Shown: positions 39,894-52,080 of the stretch, in pieces | Layout of the letters: each line of letters begins with the position of its first letter | How positions within the stretch are numbered: position 1 is the stretch's first letter | NCBI RefSeq assembly: GCF_040954645.1 | Contig: NC_092806.1 | Span: 29,227,644-29,291,643 of the forward strand | Direction of reading: 5' to 3' | DNA length: 64,000 bases | DNA from: Diabrotica undecimpunctata | Lineage: Eukaryota > Arthropoda > Insecta > Coleoptera > Chrysomelidae | Notes under the pieces: generated by a model | Database searches by the model: none | What the model was told of the DNA's origin: nothing | What the model saw: only the letters and a program-made list of their open reading frames with translations | Program-made: the position numbers and the translations under genes

Positions 39894-41045
39894 CTATACC
39901 AATATTTATTATTTAAATGGTCTAAAAACGTGACACTTTGAACCTCTGCAACTCTGAAACAATTGATTTCCGATTCTTGGGGCAATAAGAACTTTTGATC
40001 AGCATGACCAAAGTTACCTCTCTGCAAAGTTTCAGCCAATTTAACTGAAACCACTTTTACACAAGAAAAGTGCCGGAATCCTCTATAGTTGATGATTGAT
40101 AGAGATTTTAATTGTTTATTATCTGCCCTTTTTCGATTCTTTTGTTTTCCATTCTATTTTTATTTTATATCTAACTCAGAATCAAGATGTGGTCATTTCC
40201 CATCTTCGCTGATTCCAGAGATCTTATATGACGTCTGGTATTTGAGATGAATGTATGTATGGGCGTGTTAATAGCTGTATGGTCTATAGTGGATTTTTCT
40301 CTAATTAGAAATGTGTATTATTATTGTTCTTTGTGAGGGAGTCACTTATTATATGAGTAAAATTTAATTATTGTCTTGTAATTTTTATTTAGCTAGTTTA
40401 TAATAAAAAGATTTGCGGGTAATATTGACGTCAGCTCCCTTATTATGACAGTTTTGGCACCAGCACCTGGACATGTTTCGAATGTAACTTTCTTTTCATT
40501 GTTTTGATACTATTATAAGATGGCATGTTTATTACGTGATGGTATATTTAAAAAAGATATAAAGCGGGATCAAAATAGATCTGAATGGAAACTGGCATAG
40601 AGGTACGAAAACAAGGTTACGGCGACGATGTGTACAAGTGTCGTCCAATTATTATACCATATATACTTGCTAACATAAATATTGCACGTTTTTGTGTACG
40701 ATCTGTTTGAGTAGAAAACATCGAAAAACATTATCTGTAGTATAGAACAGAAATATACTTTATTGTTACTGAAAATTGTACAATTTTATGGACAAAGCTT
40801 ACAAAAAGTAAAAAAAAAAATTAACAATAACAATGAAAATTTACTAAAATTACATAAATCGTCAATATCACAAAAAAAAAGATAATAAAATATACTTACA
40901 ATCCATTGCAAAATTTAACTAAATTGCAAATTACATAATAAAACCTTACGAACAAGTTTATGAGATTAGGTTGCTACATGTGATACCCAAATATATATAC
41001 GAGTATATAAAAAAATACTTTAGTTGCTTGTACCTAAACGTACTG
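39894..41045. other. AT-rich, no gene seen
   Basis: Nothing beyond low-complexity A/T and short frames. Confidence 0.3.
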
Positions 41046-41049
41046 TAAT

Positions 41050-43050
41050 TTCTTAGTTATTCGTTAACAAACTCTTCCACTGAATAATATGGTCTTTCAG
41101 ATAGATAGGCTTTTGTCAATTTACGGAACTTAAGGAAAGAATTTGTAGATTTAAGTTACAAAGGGAGTTGTTTGCATTATTTTTTTGCCAAATATAATAT
41201 AGATTTCTTTAATAACTCAGTGGGGATCGGTAAATACACATCAAAGCTTGAATTTCTGGTGGAGTAGTCATGATTAGGTCTTCCTGGAAAAACATGTAGG
41301 TGTTTACGAATTAAGCAAACAGTTTCTAGAATATATAAAGAGGGGAGAGTTAAATCCTGTGATTTTTGAATTTTTGATCAGATTGGGCAGCTATACTAGA
41401 ACCCCAAAAAGGAAGGCCTATCGAAGATGAGACTCAAACAAAGAAAAATATGTTATTTTGGATGATGTTAAATTGATTTCCTTCGAAACAGATCTTATTG
41501 CATAGAAGGTTGACACTAGTTTCTTACTTAACTAAGCGATATGAAGGGACCATTTGAGGTTGCTGTCTATAAAAATACCAAGAAATTTTACAGAATCAAC
41601 GGTACTCGTCTGGCTGTTATTAAGGAGCAATGGTTGAAGAGCTCCTTTATAGGATAATGCTACTGTCTTATCCACATTAAAAGAGAGTAAATTAGAGTCG
41701 GACCAGGTTTTTATTTTAAGTAGATCAGAAGTTATAATTGCATGAAGAGTTGCAATATTAGAGTTCCTCGAGGTAATACTGGTATCATCAGCAAAAAGAA
41801 AAAAATTTCCATCGATTTTTAAGTTAGTGATGTCATTTATAAAGATAAGGAAAAATGAGGACCCGGGACTGAACCTTGTGGTACTCCACATACAATGCTT
41901 TTGTGACTGAGAGTCAGTATCATTTGCTCTAACTAGTTGTTTCCTATTCCTCAAGTAAGATTGGAAACAAAAAATACCTCGATTTCTGTAGAAATTTAGT
42001 TTTTTTATCAAAATATGATTTGTATAATCAAAAGATTTGGCATAGTCACAAAAAACAGTGGCCGTATAAAGATTATTGTTTAGTGCTTGATAGATCTCAT
42101 GTAGTACAGAAAACATAGCATAATTGATACATTTATTAGATAAAAAGCCGAACTGACTTCGTGATAAAATGTTGTTTTCAACGAGAAAGGACATAAGTCG
42201 GGCTTTTATAAGTCTCTCAATAATTTTGGATAGGACCGGTAGTAAGAAAATAGGTCTATAGTTGCAGACATTAGATTTGTCACCACCCTTATGAAGAGGA
42301 ATAATAATGGCTGTCTTTAGGCACTTTGGAAATATACCTTTTCAAAGGAATCGTTAATTGTGAGACCAGGACTTCCAACCCATTTTTTGGGAGATTTAAG
42401 GAAAGTTTTATGGATAGTTTATTAGTACTACAAGAAGATTTGCTTTTGATACTACTGATTGTTAGGTTCAGTTCCGATTTATCAACTGGTCTTATAAAGA
42501 ATGAATTCGAGACCTATTTTGAATTGGGAAGATAGGAAATAGGATCTTGTTGTGGCAAAATATTTGATCTTATATTTTTACTCACATTAACGAAGTATTC
42601 ATTTAGATTTGCAGGGTTTGGAAGAGAAACTGTATGAGCTGTGTTAGTTTTATTTCGAAGATCATTTATTATGGACTAAGTTTCTCTTGCAACATTTTGA
42701 GAGCTTCCCAGACGATTCTGATAGTACATTCTTTTAGCTGTTTTGATAAGTTATAGATAGGTTCCTCTGTACTTAGAGATATATGAAGTGACAAAGACGG
42801 TGGTAGTAAATTTCTTGATATACGGTAGTGAACGCATATTCTGGGTTGGTATGCGGATACCTTTGGTAGTCCAGGGTTTGTGATGTTTTGTCTTAATTGT
42901 AATTAAAGGAAATGCCTTATTGAAAATACAGACAATACAGACATTGTACATGTACTTATCTAAACTCAAATATGCTAGGTGTTTTATGCGTTTTATAAGC
43001 AACGACATGAAACATATTATGATAATTGATATATTTAAATAATTTAAATA
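41050..43050 (-). pseudogene. CR1/L2-like LINE, broken RT
   Basis: Minus strand, 5' to 3': KTKHHKPWTTKGIRIPTQNM, NLNEYFVNVSKNIRSNIL, SSIKSKSSCSTNKLSIKL, then IIIPLHKGGDKSNVCNYRPI, KIIERLIKARLMSFL, SRSQFGFLSNKC, palm A VFCDYAKSFDYTNHILIKKL, a damaged QGS block (RFSPGSSFFLIFINDITNL) and palm C FLFADDTSITSRNS, LLSFNVDKTVA, VKFLGIFIDSNLKWSLHI. The 3' part has YILETVCLIRKHLHVFPGR, HDYSTRNSSFDVYLPIP and YYSVEEFVNE before a stop near 41060. The best frame is 41532-42194; several frameshifts and stops surround it. The HDYxTRN tail is typical of this group. Confidence 0.85.
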
Positions 43051-43224
43051 TATAATCTGAACAGTGTTTTTAATCTGCATGCACTTATGACTGATAGTTA
43101 ATAACATGAATAGTCATATACTACTGTTGGGTATCGTTCTTAGGCCCATTGTACGACTTTTGCAAAGCACTTTTGGCCCAGAATTTATTTTTAAAGATGA
43201 CCCTCATCGAAAGAGACAAGTAGT

Positions 43225-44140
43225 ATAGGGATATGCTCAAGGGGAGTCAAATAATTCGAGAGTCGCAGATTACTACGAATGGTACTATCTTTAACAAATC
43301 AGTACAAATTGTCGGATACGCAGATGACATAGACATCATAGGTAGGTCCACAGAATCTCTGACTGAAGCATTTCGGTCGTTAAGAGCATCTGCACACAGA
43401 ATGGGACTAAATATAAATGTTCAAAAGACCAAATATATGTGTTACACTAGGTCAAGCAACCCGACACCTACACGAATAATAATTGATGACCTAGAACTGA
43501 AAGGTGTTGACACCTTCATATACTTAGGGTCGCTGCTAACCAAAGATAACAACGTCAGTGAAGAAATCAAAAGAAGAATAGTGCTCGCCAATAAGTGTTA
43601 CTATGGCTTAAGAAGACAGATGGCCTCAAAAATGCCTAGAAAAATTAAACTGACTGTATACAAAACACTAATAAGACCAGTGCTAACATATGGTTCAGAA
43701 ACTTGGACACTAACACAGAATGACCAAGAATTGCTCAAACGTTTTGAGAGAAAAATACCAAGACGAATATATGGAGGCATAAAAGAACAAGGTTTGTGGC
43801 GCAGGTGTTACAATTTTGAGTTGTATAGAAGATTTGGAGAACCTGACGTTTTAAAATTCATTAAGGTAGCACGCCTCAGATGGATAGGTCATGTAATCAG
43901 ACGAGAGGAAGATGCCATAGTCAGAAAAGTTTTTGACCGAAGAGAGCCGATCGGACAACGAAGAAGAGGAAGACCGAGACTTAGGTACCAAGACAACCTA
44001 GAAAATGATTTGAAGTCTATCGGAATTAGAGCATGGAGAAGAGTTGCCAGAGACAGGGGCGAATGGAGGATTGTTCTGAAGAAGGCTTTGGCTCATAAAG
44101 AGCTGTAACGCCACTGATGATGATGATGATGATGCTAAAG
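43225..44140 (+). pseudogene. LINE RT C-terminal half, open frame
   Basis: A 291-codon frame without a stop that begins within the palm: VQIVGYADDIDIIGRSTESL (catalytic YADD), HRMGLNINVQKTKYMCYT, TFIYLGSLLTKDNNVSEEIK, LIRPVLTYGSETWTL, LLKRFERKIPRRIYGG, RLRWIGHVIRREED and RRGRPRLRYQDNLENDL. A (GATGAT)n tail follows at 44116. It is a clean 5'-truncated (dead-on-arrival) copy: no endonuclease, no fingers and no palm A. The intact frame suggests recent insertion. Confidence 0.85.
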
Positions 44141-44574
44141 GGGAAAATTAGGATCCAGAAAGCACTTAAACGAACACTACAGCAATTAGACGACGAACAG
44201 CTTAGAGGAGCAGTTATTCGTTATGTAGTATGCTTGTGCAAATGCAAGGGGTCTTTATAGCACGTTATAGTTGATTTGATTAAATTTTTGTTTTTAGAAC
44301 AAGTTTTATTTTAAATTATCCAAATTCAGTACAAAATTAGTTTTATTTTCTGTACACCATATGTGGGACTGTATATGCCATAGCATTTTTTATTCACTAT
44401 TTCACTAGACTATTTTTAACTCATAAAACGTCATAGCAACGCCACGTTTCCTACTGACAAAACTCCTTCGTGCCAGTGATTTCTCAGCGACAAAATTATG
44501 ACAGATCCGTCACGAAGGTGTCTGGTAATTCTATTGTTGTCAGTTTGACAAACGTCATTGAGGCATAATCGATT
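44141..44574. other. Crypton upstream region, no separate gene
   Basis: Non-coding sequence before the Crypton frame, with no recognisable gene. Confidence 0.3.
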
Positions 44575-45820
44575 TTGGACATATCTAATGAATCCAGAAG
44601 AAAATTCAAGATTTGGATGCCAGTTAGGTGAAGAAATCAAAAAAGTGGTTTCGGAAAATGTCCCATTGCACACGCAGAGGTCCAGAAGCTCTATTTGGAC
44701 CCAATTTTTGGAGTTCCTACGTGTGATAAATCTTACGCTTGAAAGATACTTTACTACCATAACGAAACTAGCAAAAATTCTCGAGGATTATGCCTTTAAC
44801 ATGAAAAAAGGCAATGGCGAAGACTATCAAGAGTCGTCTGTAAAGTCGACTTTAACGAGTCGACCTGTAAATGTAGAATACTACAGTAAAAATGGTAAAA
44901 GAAAAATATTTTATGGATTACGGCATAAAAATCGACCCTTTCACAGATATATCATTCAAATGTGCAAGATTGGCTAGAAATACCAGACGAAGGCAGCTTC
45001 AAAGTGTTCAAGAAAAAAGAAAACTAATTTCAAAAGCATTATCCACCGAAGAACTATTGAAAATCATCCAAAGCTACGACGGGGAATCCCCCGATGGAGC
45101 ATAAAAAAAGTTTTTTCACCTTTTCTCATTTGAACTTGCTTGGAGAGGCAATGAGACCGTAAACTGAAAGATTAACACTTTTTCATAAGGAATTTGATGT
45201 TATGGGAGAATTTACGGACCGAAATTAAATACAACAGCATTTTTTCCAAAACAAATCAAGGCGGTTCAAAAAGTTTGGCAAACAGCAAATGGCTGTTAAG
45301 AAATTTATCAAACGAAAATTTATGCCCAGTTAGATTATTTTTGAAATTAATGGAAAAAAGGGGACCAAAGATTTTATCAGACAGACTCTTCCTTACCGTT
45401 CACCCCAACGGGAAGGATGGATCTTGGTTCAAGAACTGTCCACTTGGAATCAACACCGTATCTAAGTGGACAAAAATGTCAGCTGAAAAAATTGGAATAG
45501 ACACAAAAAAAAACATAAAATAACAAACTATTCTCATCGATCTTCAGCTATGTCAGCCTTGTTCAAGCAAGGTGTTTCTGAGCAGGAATTAATTAAATTA
45601 ACGCGTCACTCAAATGAGCTCTCTTAAACCATATCTGCAGCTGGATTCCAGTCACCACCAGAAGTTGATCGAAAATCTCAGAACAACAAATGAAGCTGGA
45701 CCTTCGAGTTCCCAAATGCTACAGGTCAATAATACACAAAATCATGCTTTGGTAGAAAAGAATAGGCAAACTACTATAGCTTATAATAATTGTAAATTTA
45801 ATATTGTTAACAAATAGCTA
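44575..45820 (+). pseudogene. Crypton tyrosine recombinase remnant
   Basis: Crypton elements move with a tyrosine recombinase (DUF3504-like C-terminus). Visible: SSIWTQFLEFLRVINLTLER, AKILEDYAFNMKKGNGEDY, then a frameshift to YFMDYGIKIDPFTDISFKCA, NTRRRQLQSVQEKRKLISKA, the core FHLFSFELAWRGNE, LSNENLCPVRLFLKLMEKRG, GSWFKNCPLGINTVSKWTK and, after another slip, SHRSSAMSALFKQGVSEQEL, LTRHSNE and SLKPYLQLDSSHHQ. The catalytic Arg (HRSS), His (RHS) and Tyr (KPY) positions can be read. Four or more frame breaks and stops disable it. It resembles the Crypton type of insects. Confidence 0.8.
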
Positions 45821-45829
45821 AAGATTATG

Positions 45830-46785
45830 TTTCGTTGATATGGTGCATTAATAATTGTCTCGTGAAATAGTCTTGTCAAATATCATTGAAAATTATTTAC
45901 TGGCAAAATTTTCTTCTGGATTTATTTAAGTTGGTTGTCTTTTGAAAATTTTCGCTTATGAAAATTGCCAGGCAACAAACTTTCATACCAGTCGAAAATA
46001 TTGCCGGCAAAATCTTCTCTCTTATGATATTACATATATACGAAAATAAGAACAACTACGAGTTGGAAGCTTATTTCGAAAATGTGCAGTTTTGAAAATT
46101 TGTACAACTACATGTTATCAATGTTATTGATAAACTGTATCGGTTACCTTTAGGAGTAATATTTGTTCCTCAAGAACGTCATTGAAATTAATTTGTAGTT
46201 TTTCGATGATTTAATTAATCGTCTAATGCAATAACTAGCGGAATGAATGTTCATTAGCAATAAGTTGCATTCTTTAAATTAAGACATTAATAAATCAATA
46301 AGCGGCATGTACTTGAATTGAATTCGCAGCATATCGAACTTAATTATTAATTACTATTAAAAAACAAATACGTGGAATATTAGTTCAGCTAGTCAAAGAA
46401 AATTCTCCGTGGAATCCACTCTCAGTGTCGGTATGAATAATTTATGAATACTTGAAGATCGACAACTATGTGACCAACGCGTTATTCTTGATCATAGATC
46501 TTTGACATAATGTGAATTCTATAAAGTTCAGTTGATGGTTATCAATATGCCAAAATTAAAACAGTTTTCTAGTTTTACTAAAGTTTCATTATATTACACA
46601 AAAATAATTGGTAGTATAAAGTTAACAGTGAAACTTATTAATAAATGTCCTAAACAGTTGTAAATATAGTTGTAGATAGAAAATCTGTCTGTCTAAATAT
46701 AGCTCTTGTGATGAAAAATAGTGTAGTTAACTTCTCCCATCCCGTTTTAAATAATTTTCCCGTAAAATATTTTTGACTAATAAGT
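45830..46785. other. AT-rich, no gene seen
   Basis: No coding signature or structured repeat found. Confidence 0.3.
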
Positions 46786-46789
46786 CACC

Positions 46790-46930
46790 CTTATCGGACC
46801 CGGAAAATTACAGAGAAATTAATTTATTAAACACAACACTAAAATTAACAGCCAAAGTGATAGCAAATAAACTGAATGAAATTATAACACTAGCAGAACA
46901 ACGAGGTTTTATGTCGAGAGGATCATAAAA
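46790..46930 (+). pseudogene. Short RTE-like RT fragment
   Basis: NYREINLLNTTLKLTAKVIA followed by NKLNEIITLAEQRGFMS. It matches the family at 55477-56700 and 61215-62345 (shared TLKLTTKVITNKLNEIITLAE). About 45 codons only. Confidence 0.7.
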
Positions 46931-46984
46931 TAAAAAATAAAAATAAAAACGTTTTTTGTCCTTAATATAATTACATTTCACATC

Positions 46985-48587
46985 TAAGATATTGCAACTT
47001 AGATATCGTAGCCTTCTTTCTTGACGTCCCGCTTCTGCCCGGCTACTGGTTGGATTGCTTCCTCTCGGATCTTGACTTTTTCTGTCCTGGACTCCTTGGC
47101 TTATTCTTCTGTAGGTACTTGTTTTCGGCATCGTACCTACTTTCCTGATCGGCTGTCTTCGGCAACCACCCGGCTAGACCTTGATCATATGGTCGATCAA
47201 TCTGTGAGTCGATCTAAATATCCTCTTAATCTTATTCTTGGCGAGGATGTCTCTGGTCTTAAGGAGTCTTCTTGTGGCTCGATGGAAGAAGTATCTTGTC
47301 CTTTTCTCAGCCACCTCCCTCAGTGATATGTACTGGAGCCTTTCTTTGATGGTTGCATTTGTTATTCTTTCTTCCCATGTTGATCCATCGATGATCCTGT
47401 AGCATGACATCTGTGTAGCTTTAAGTTTCTTCCAGTTGGTTTCCGATGTGGAGCTCCACTGGGACAGCGTATAACAACCGATCTAACGTAGGCCTGGTAT
47501 TACTGGATCTTCTTGGCCTTCGTTAGTGGACTGACCTAAAAATATATGGAAGTATTAGTTTTTTAGCAGCATTTGCTTTCACCTTGATTGGTTGAGTGTT
47601 CTTCGTAAAGTTGAGTTTCCTGTCGAGATGGACTCCTAGTTACATGACTGAATCTTCTGACTGGATACTGTTTCCTCCCATTGTTATTTCTACTACTGGT
47701 GGACTTGTCTCCTAAGAGAACATGATGCATTGCGTCTTTTGGGCGTTGATTTTGATCTTCCATTTATCGGTGTATTCCGTGATTCTTCCGAGGTGGTTTT
47801 CTGTGCTTTGGACTATTCTTCTATCATTCTTTCCTGTTGCATATATTGCCGAAAGTCCACGTAGAAGGCTATGCTTGTTCTTTGTTGGTTCTTGTTGGTG
47901 TTGGTCTTTGTTGGTGCTTGTTTTTTGTTCTATGTTAGTAGCTCTGAAACAAAAATATTGTATAAAATGAGCGAAAGTACAGGCGAGGCGTCCGTCTTGG
48001 ATTTCTTGAATTCTGGACGTCTTTTGGTCGGCTGAAAGGTTCTATTAGTTAGATATGTGTCGCATAGATTAACTAAATAATGAGGTAATAACTAATCTAG
48101 CTCTGTCCATCTTGTAGATTAGTGCCTTCTTCCACACCGTGTCATATGCCTTCTCGATGTCTAGGATGGCCATTCCTGTCTTCTGTTTCCTGTTGAATCT
48201 GATCTTCGTGTCGCTGATGACTCTTGCTAGTTGGAGTACGCAGTTTCTTCTTTTTCTAAATCCGAACTGGTTCTCCTGAATGATTCTTCTTCTTTCTGAG
48301 TGCTTCATCAGCCTTCTGTAGATGATTTTCTCTAGTATTTTTCCTAATGTTTCCAGTAGTGAGATTGGTCTGTAGCTTTCCAGTCTTCTTCCGTCCTTCC
48401 TTGGTCCTTCCATCCTTCCCTCCTACCTTGGTTTTAGTTGAGGGATGATCTTGGCATGCTTCCAGTTGCGCAGTATTTGAAAATATAGTACAGTTGTTCT
48501 ACTATCTTCTTTGATAGTTACTTGAGGGCAATGTTGTGGATTCCTTCTGTTCCTGGTGCTCTGCTTCCTTTTAACCTTCTAATGTGA
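46985..48587 (-). pseudogene. Jockey-like LINE RT remnant
   Basis: Minus strand: GSRAPGTEGIHNIALK, then the open part 48069-48413 with RLESYRPISLLETLGKILEK, ENQFGFRKRRNCVLQLARVI and palm A MAILDIEKAYDTVWKKALIY. A decayed stretch continues with LCDTYLTNRTF and a FYVDF-like palm C remnant. The thumb and tail are readable as IDGSTWEERITNATIKERLQ and IKRIFRSTHRLIDHM. Many stops and frameshifts. Confidence 0.75.
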
Positions 48588-48645
48588 AGATCATGCACCG
48601 ACGCTATATTTATAATGAGGGAAGTGCAAGAGACATGATGAAAAG
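48588..48645 (+). pseudogene. RTE-like RT scrap
   Basis: CATGCACCGACGCTATATTT and the following bases match the CTDAIFIMRQVQE coding seen at about 56120-56160 (minus) and 61315-61350 (plus). Confidence 0.55.
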
Positions 48646-51600
48646 GTTGCCAATGTGAATCCATAATACTGGTGTATAGGAGATGGTCAATTCTCACAAT
48701 CTTAGGCTACCGATTTCGAGGCTTACAATATCTACCTCATCATCAGGCCACAGTACAAAGGTCTTAGTTTTAATAAACCAAAAGCTAAAAACAATATGAA
48801 ACAAAAAATGAACACACAATATAAACAAAAATCATAGTCTAAACTAAAGTAAATCAAAATTATGCCAGCAACTACAACCTTAATTGAAATGTAAATTTAA
48901 TTTATAAGAGAATTGGCACTATATCAAAACATCACTGGCAATGGTTATAACCAGCCTGATGGAAACTGTACAATCTAGTCAGTCATAAACTGTTTATTCG
49001 TTGTAGGGTACATACAATTTAGGTCAAAAATAAAATTAAAAGTTCAAATTAAGACTATTTATATGAAAGAGTTAGAACTTACACACAGTACGTTAAGTTT
49101 TGGATTAGATATTGCAAATTACATAAAGCGGTAAAATCGGCAACATTGCATCGTATGAGGTAATTGTAATTCTCCGATCCCCTCCGAAACCTTAGACTCC
49201 TAGACAGAAAACGAGAAAACCATTTAGTAACACATAACAAGGCAAGGGATATGCATCTCCGTCCGTCGATTTTTGTTTTGCTTACGTATATCCGGTTCAT
49301 TTCTTGTAACATAAACTCGATAAAAATACACTGATCATTATAAGGCGGTGCATTTGTATTGGTTTTTAATAATGTGAACAATTTTTTGTGGTTGAATTAA
49401 AAATAAAAGCGTATATCTTTAAAAAGATAAAACAAAAAATATACTCTTATTGAAAATAAAAAATAATACCTAATAAAATAAGAAATAATTCTTTATGCCC
49501 TACAGAAATGATTCAAATACCTTCTACGGCTGAACAGTGTCCCAATCTGTCATAAAAACTAAATTAAAACTAAATGCAATTGTTTTATAGTAGATGTAAA
49601 TTAAATCATCCACACTCTGTCTAATGCCACTAATTTCGTTAAAATCGGTTAATCCAAACCAAAGTTATAGGTATTTATCCACAAATACTTTCCCACTCCC
49701 CCCACCCTTTATTTGAAAAAATAAAAAAAAAGTACTAGAACAACTTTGTGCGGAATTTAGACCTCTTTCTAGTTTACTTATTTAACACTTGGTATATTTG
49801 GGCATATTTCACAAAAAACTGGTTTTCAAATTTTTCTTCACAGGTTACGCCTCCTAGCGGTTAACCCAGAAACTTGAAGGTTATTTCCAGCGATTTCTCT
49901 TGGCCATTTTTACTAAGGAATTTTTCCTCATAAAGTTATAACATGAATAGTTTCTGATATATAGCCGAGAGATCGGCTTATTGGACCACCCGGTACATAT
50001 TACAATTTTATTTGACTGGCGTAATAATATAATTAGTTAGATTATTTATATAATCTTTACATCATATTTCAAATGTAGGCAACCAATAATACAGCTATGA
50101 GCTTAATATTATATTTAAATTTAACACTATTCTTAACCTTCAGTATTACAAATAAGTAAATCGTCTAAAATGTGTATGATATTGTTACGTACTGACTGTT
50201 CCAGCTGAAGCGACATAGATAAGAAAATAGATTAAAAACTGTAATTCAAAGTAATCTTAAAATTAATTTAAAGAGTGAATGTTTTCGTTTTTTTTTTTTT
50301 ATTTTGAAAGGTAGTGTGGATATGATTATGACGTATATATTTTAAATAATAGATTTATGGATAGGTATAAACTTTCTAAAGTAATATTTCTAAATTACAC
50401 TACAACAAAGACTTGCCCTTTCTTCGTTGTGCCACTCATGCTCACTCGCTCGACTCTTTTGGTCCTCGTTGAACTTCATCACATTTTCACATACGTTTTT
50501 TTTTGTTCCTGTTCCATTCTGGTTCCACGAGAAGCTTGAGAATGGATTATCACTTTCGGAAAAACCTCAAATGCCAGAAGAAAGCTACTATAAGCTAAGC
50601 GTCGCCTGGATTCCTGAAATTGTTATTAGCTTTCACTCGGTCTTGCTCACTTCACTAAATTAACGAGCTTGATTAAGCCTCCTCTACCACGACAAGGTTT
50701 CACGTCTCTAGGAAACGAAATATAAGGCATTTAAAAGATAAATTTTAAAACAGATGTAAACTTATTTTTTTTATTGGTACCTCATTTTGTTTGTTAAAGT
50801 ACGCCTTTCAAAAACGCGCGTTTTAAAGTTACCATGGCAACGTCAACAGTTTTAAAATATTGATTTGACCTGACAGGAGAACATACCTTGTAACGCCAAA
50901 TAAATAAAATATGAATAAAATATTCCTAACAAATGTTTCAAAAGATTTATTTAAATATTTGAAATCTTAATCTAATCTTTTATGAATGTGAAAAGTACAG
51001 TTGCTATTGTATGAAATATTTATACTTCCGTTTTATAAATCAGAGGAAATGCTGTTCAAATTAATACTACCGACATTCTCGAAAACCAATAGGGTTGTAC
51101 TTCCATTAATGGCACTCCCAATAATGTTTGAAACATTCTTCTTATTGGTAATACTCTCTGCAACGTAAACAGTCGCCACAGCTACCGATTTTCAACCTAC
51201 TTGTCGTTGGATTTGATCTTGTCATGTCACTGTTCGCCATAATTGTAGCGGACGTACGTCGAAAAGCATGTTCTGTGTATTTCTCAGGATCTCAATCTTA
51301 AACTCAGGCTTAAACAATAACGTTTATCTAGCAACAACAACTAACTCACTGCTGATCTTAAACAACTGAGCCGATGAGTTTACTTATTCAATCTTAATAT
51401 GAAGTAAATGTGCGGTGACAAGGCCCAACCGTGCCAGTTGAGTATAATGAGCGTAAAAATAGGCGTGGTTGACCCCTGTCACCCACACGACTAACGGAGG
51501 GTTAATGCAGTTCTAAAAGAATGTTATCTGGTTTAAGACTCAAGATCAGTCAAATGATTAGTAAATTTCGTGAATTAAAAGAAAAATCACTAATAATAAT

Positions 51601-52004
51601 AACTTGTTAATTTTTGTACTAAAAACACCGTATTTCAGGTTATTTTGTCTACTTTTAATTGAATTTATACGAAAACATCAAACCATGTGCCCACGAAAAG
51701 AAGCGTAATATCTAGTTTTTGAGCCCTTAGAAATTCGTGTATAAAAATTTTTTGTGCAAGAATACGAACTCGTTATAATAACTTCACCGTCTGTAATACA
51801 ATTTCTCTCCTGATTAAACTACTGGCTTTGAAAGATATGAAAACTTCAAACGAATACTTTAAAAACTTTAGATTAGAAAATATTTCCACAATTCTAGAGT
51901 AGAGTTTCTAGGAAGGCTAATTTAATCTTTTAATATTTTATGATAGCAAAGTTGTTCTTATATAGTGATTTCTTTTATATAAATTATTCTCTTTTTTGTT
52001 CCAG
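48646..52004. other. Mostly AT-rich intronic sequence, no gene recognised
   Basis: Near 48690-48760 the minus strand reads CTGATGATGAGG and CCTCGAAATCGG, a look-alike of Penelope ends. Frames at 49079-49381 (minus) and 50357-50663 (plus) have no family signature. The right end is a good polypyrimidine tract and acceptor (TTTTTTGTTCCAG, AG at 52003-52004). Confidence 0.35.
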
Positions 52005-52080
52005 ATACTAGTATTCAGAATGACGCCTCCGCTGCAGTAAATACTTCATCTCCGGTAAATAAAAGAAGAGGATTCAGCGG
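52005..52080 (+). CDS. Internal coding exon of an unidentified host gene
   Basis: 76 bp bounded by TCTTTTTTGTTCCAG on the left and GG|GTAAGTA on the right, both close to consensus. Only one phase is open: after two bases that complete a codon it reads TSIQNDASAAVNTSSPVNKR followed by RGFSG and two bases of the next codon. It is Ser/Asn/Ala-rich with a basic end, probably a disordered linker. The entry phase matches the exit phase of the candidate exon at 6162-6398. No neighbouring exon was found downstream in the window. Confidence 0.7.

Noticed and set aside
40430..40440. TGACGTCA as a regulatory CRE site.
   Set aside because: A single short motif in repeat-rich DNA with no gene nearby.
48690..48760. 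Second hammerhead-like motif on the minus strand (CTGATGATGAGG ... CCTCGAAATCGG).
   Set aside because: An extra base separates the core from stem II, and stems I and III cannot be formed convincingly. At most a Penelope-type end look-alike.
50357..50663. Overlapping plus-strand frames as exons.
   Set aside because: No good splice sites or domain; composition like the flanks.
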